DNA from: an uncultured bacterium
GTDB taxonomy: Bacteria > Gemmatimonadota > Gemmatimonadetes > Longimicrobiales > RSA9
Assembly (NCBI GenBank): GCA_937995995.1
Contig: CALKIP010000166.1
Coordinates: 1-13,446, forward strand
DNA: 13,446 nt
Reading direction: 5' to 3'
This document shows, one piece after another, positions 13,404 to 13,446 of this stretch. The notes below the pieces were generated by a model. That model was not told the DNA's origin, searched no databases, and was given only the letters and a program-made list of their open reading frames with translations. The first letter of the stretch is position 1, and every line of letters begins with the position of its first letter. Made by a program: the position numbers and the translations under genes.

Positions 13404-13446
13404 ATCACGGATGACGAACCGTACGTCCGCGGGGAGCACACCGCGG
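13404..13446 (+). other. Open extension of mlaD beyond TGA, ending in a hairpin at the window edge
   Basis: Fourteen codons in the mlaD frame read ITDDEPYVRGEHTA, with 12 of 14 third positions G or C, like coding sequence here. CCGCGG (13427-13432) and CCGCGG (13441-13446) form a 6-bp hairpin with loop GGAGCACA. The apical loop starts 29 bases after the TGA. Alternatively, ATG 13411 in another frame could start a new gene (12 codons visible). The window ends before either can be settled. Confidence 0.4.

Noticed and set aside
12534..13439. Minus-strand 301-codon open frame opposite mlaF and mlaD.
   Set aside because: It is antisense to well-supported genes and has no recognisable domain.

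Overview
This is a high-GC Gram-negative chromosomal segment devoted almost entirely to cell-envelope housekeeping. DUF5683 and DUF5715 proteins beside lipopolysaccharide-core, murein and Mla-type lipid-transport genes suggest Gemmatimonadota or a close relative. That placement is an inference from gene content; no rRNA or other phylogenetic marker is present.

Layout. (1) Bases 1-174 hold the 3' end of an LpxH-like metallophosphoesterase. It converges on a compact minus-strand operon, read from high to low coordinates: recX, a YegS/DagK-type lipid kinase, a DUF5683 membrane protein and murI. The last three are joined by 1-4 base overlaps. (2) Bases 3489-6139 hold three plus-strand genes: a 14-helix DHA2-type MFS exporter, a retropepsin-like aspartic protease lipoprotein and a stand-alone tandem-CBS protein. 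(3) Back-to-back terminators at 6182-6253 separate these from a minus-strand unit. That unit is a possible structured leader RNA with a terminator, then a DUF5715/M15-like zinc peptidase, then, 23 bases after its stop, a tRNA-Sec gene (selC). (4) murB (minus) diverges from psd (plus), and psd converges on the minus-strand pair rfaE1-ridA. (5) A plus-strand mlaE-mlaF-mlaD operon starts divergently from rfaE1 and runs to the window edge.

How the genes fit together. murI supplies D-glutamate and murB makes UDP-MurNAc for peptidoglycan. The DUF5715 protein looks like a secreted murein-type peptidase. The LpxH-like enzyme and the RfaE1 kinase serve lipid A and heptose-core synthesis. Psd and the lipid kinase act on phospholipids. 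MlaEFD moves phospholipids between inner and outer membranes. All of this fits a diderm with an LPS-type outer membrane.

Most noteworthy: (a) a structurally complete tRNA-Sec with a UCA anticodon, implying selenocysteine use; (b) an in-frame TGA in mlaD that interrupts what looks like the conserved post-MCE motif, followed by a perfect 6-bp hairpin at a SECIS-like distance; this could be truncation, an error or recoding, and the window ends too soon to decide; (c) a possible promoter, pseudoknot and terminator ahead of the DUF5715-selC unit. I saw no mobile elements, CRISPR arrays, rRNA or prophage. No gene-free stretch exceeds 300 bases; the longest is 7225-7451 (227 bases).
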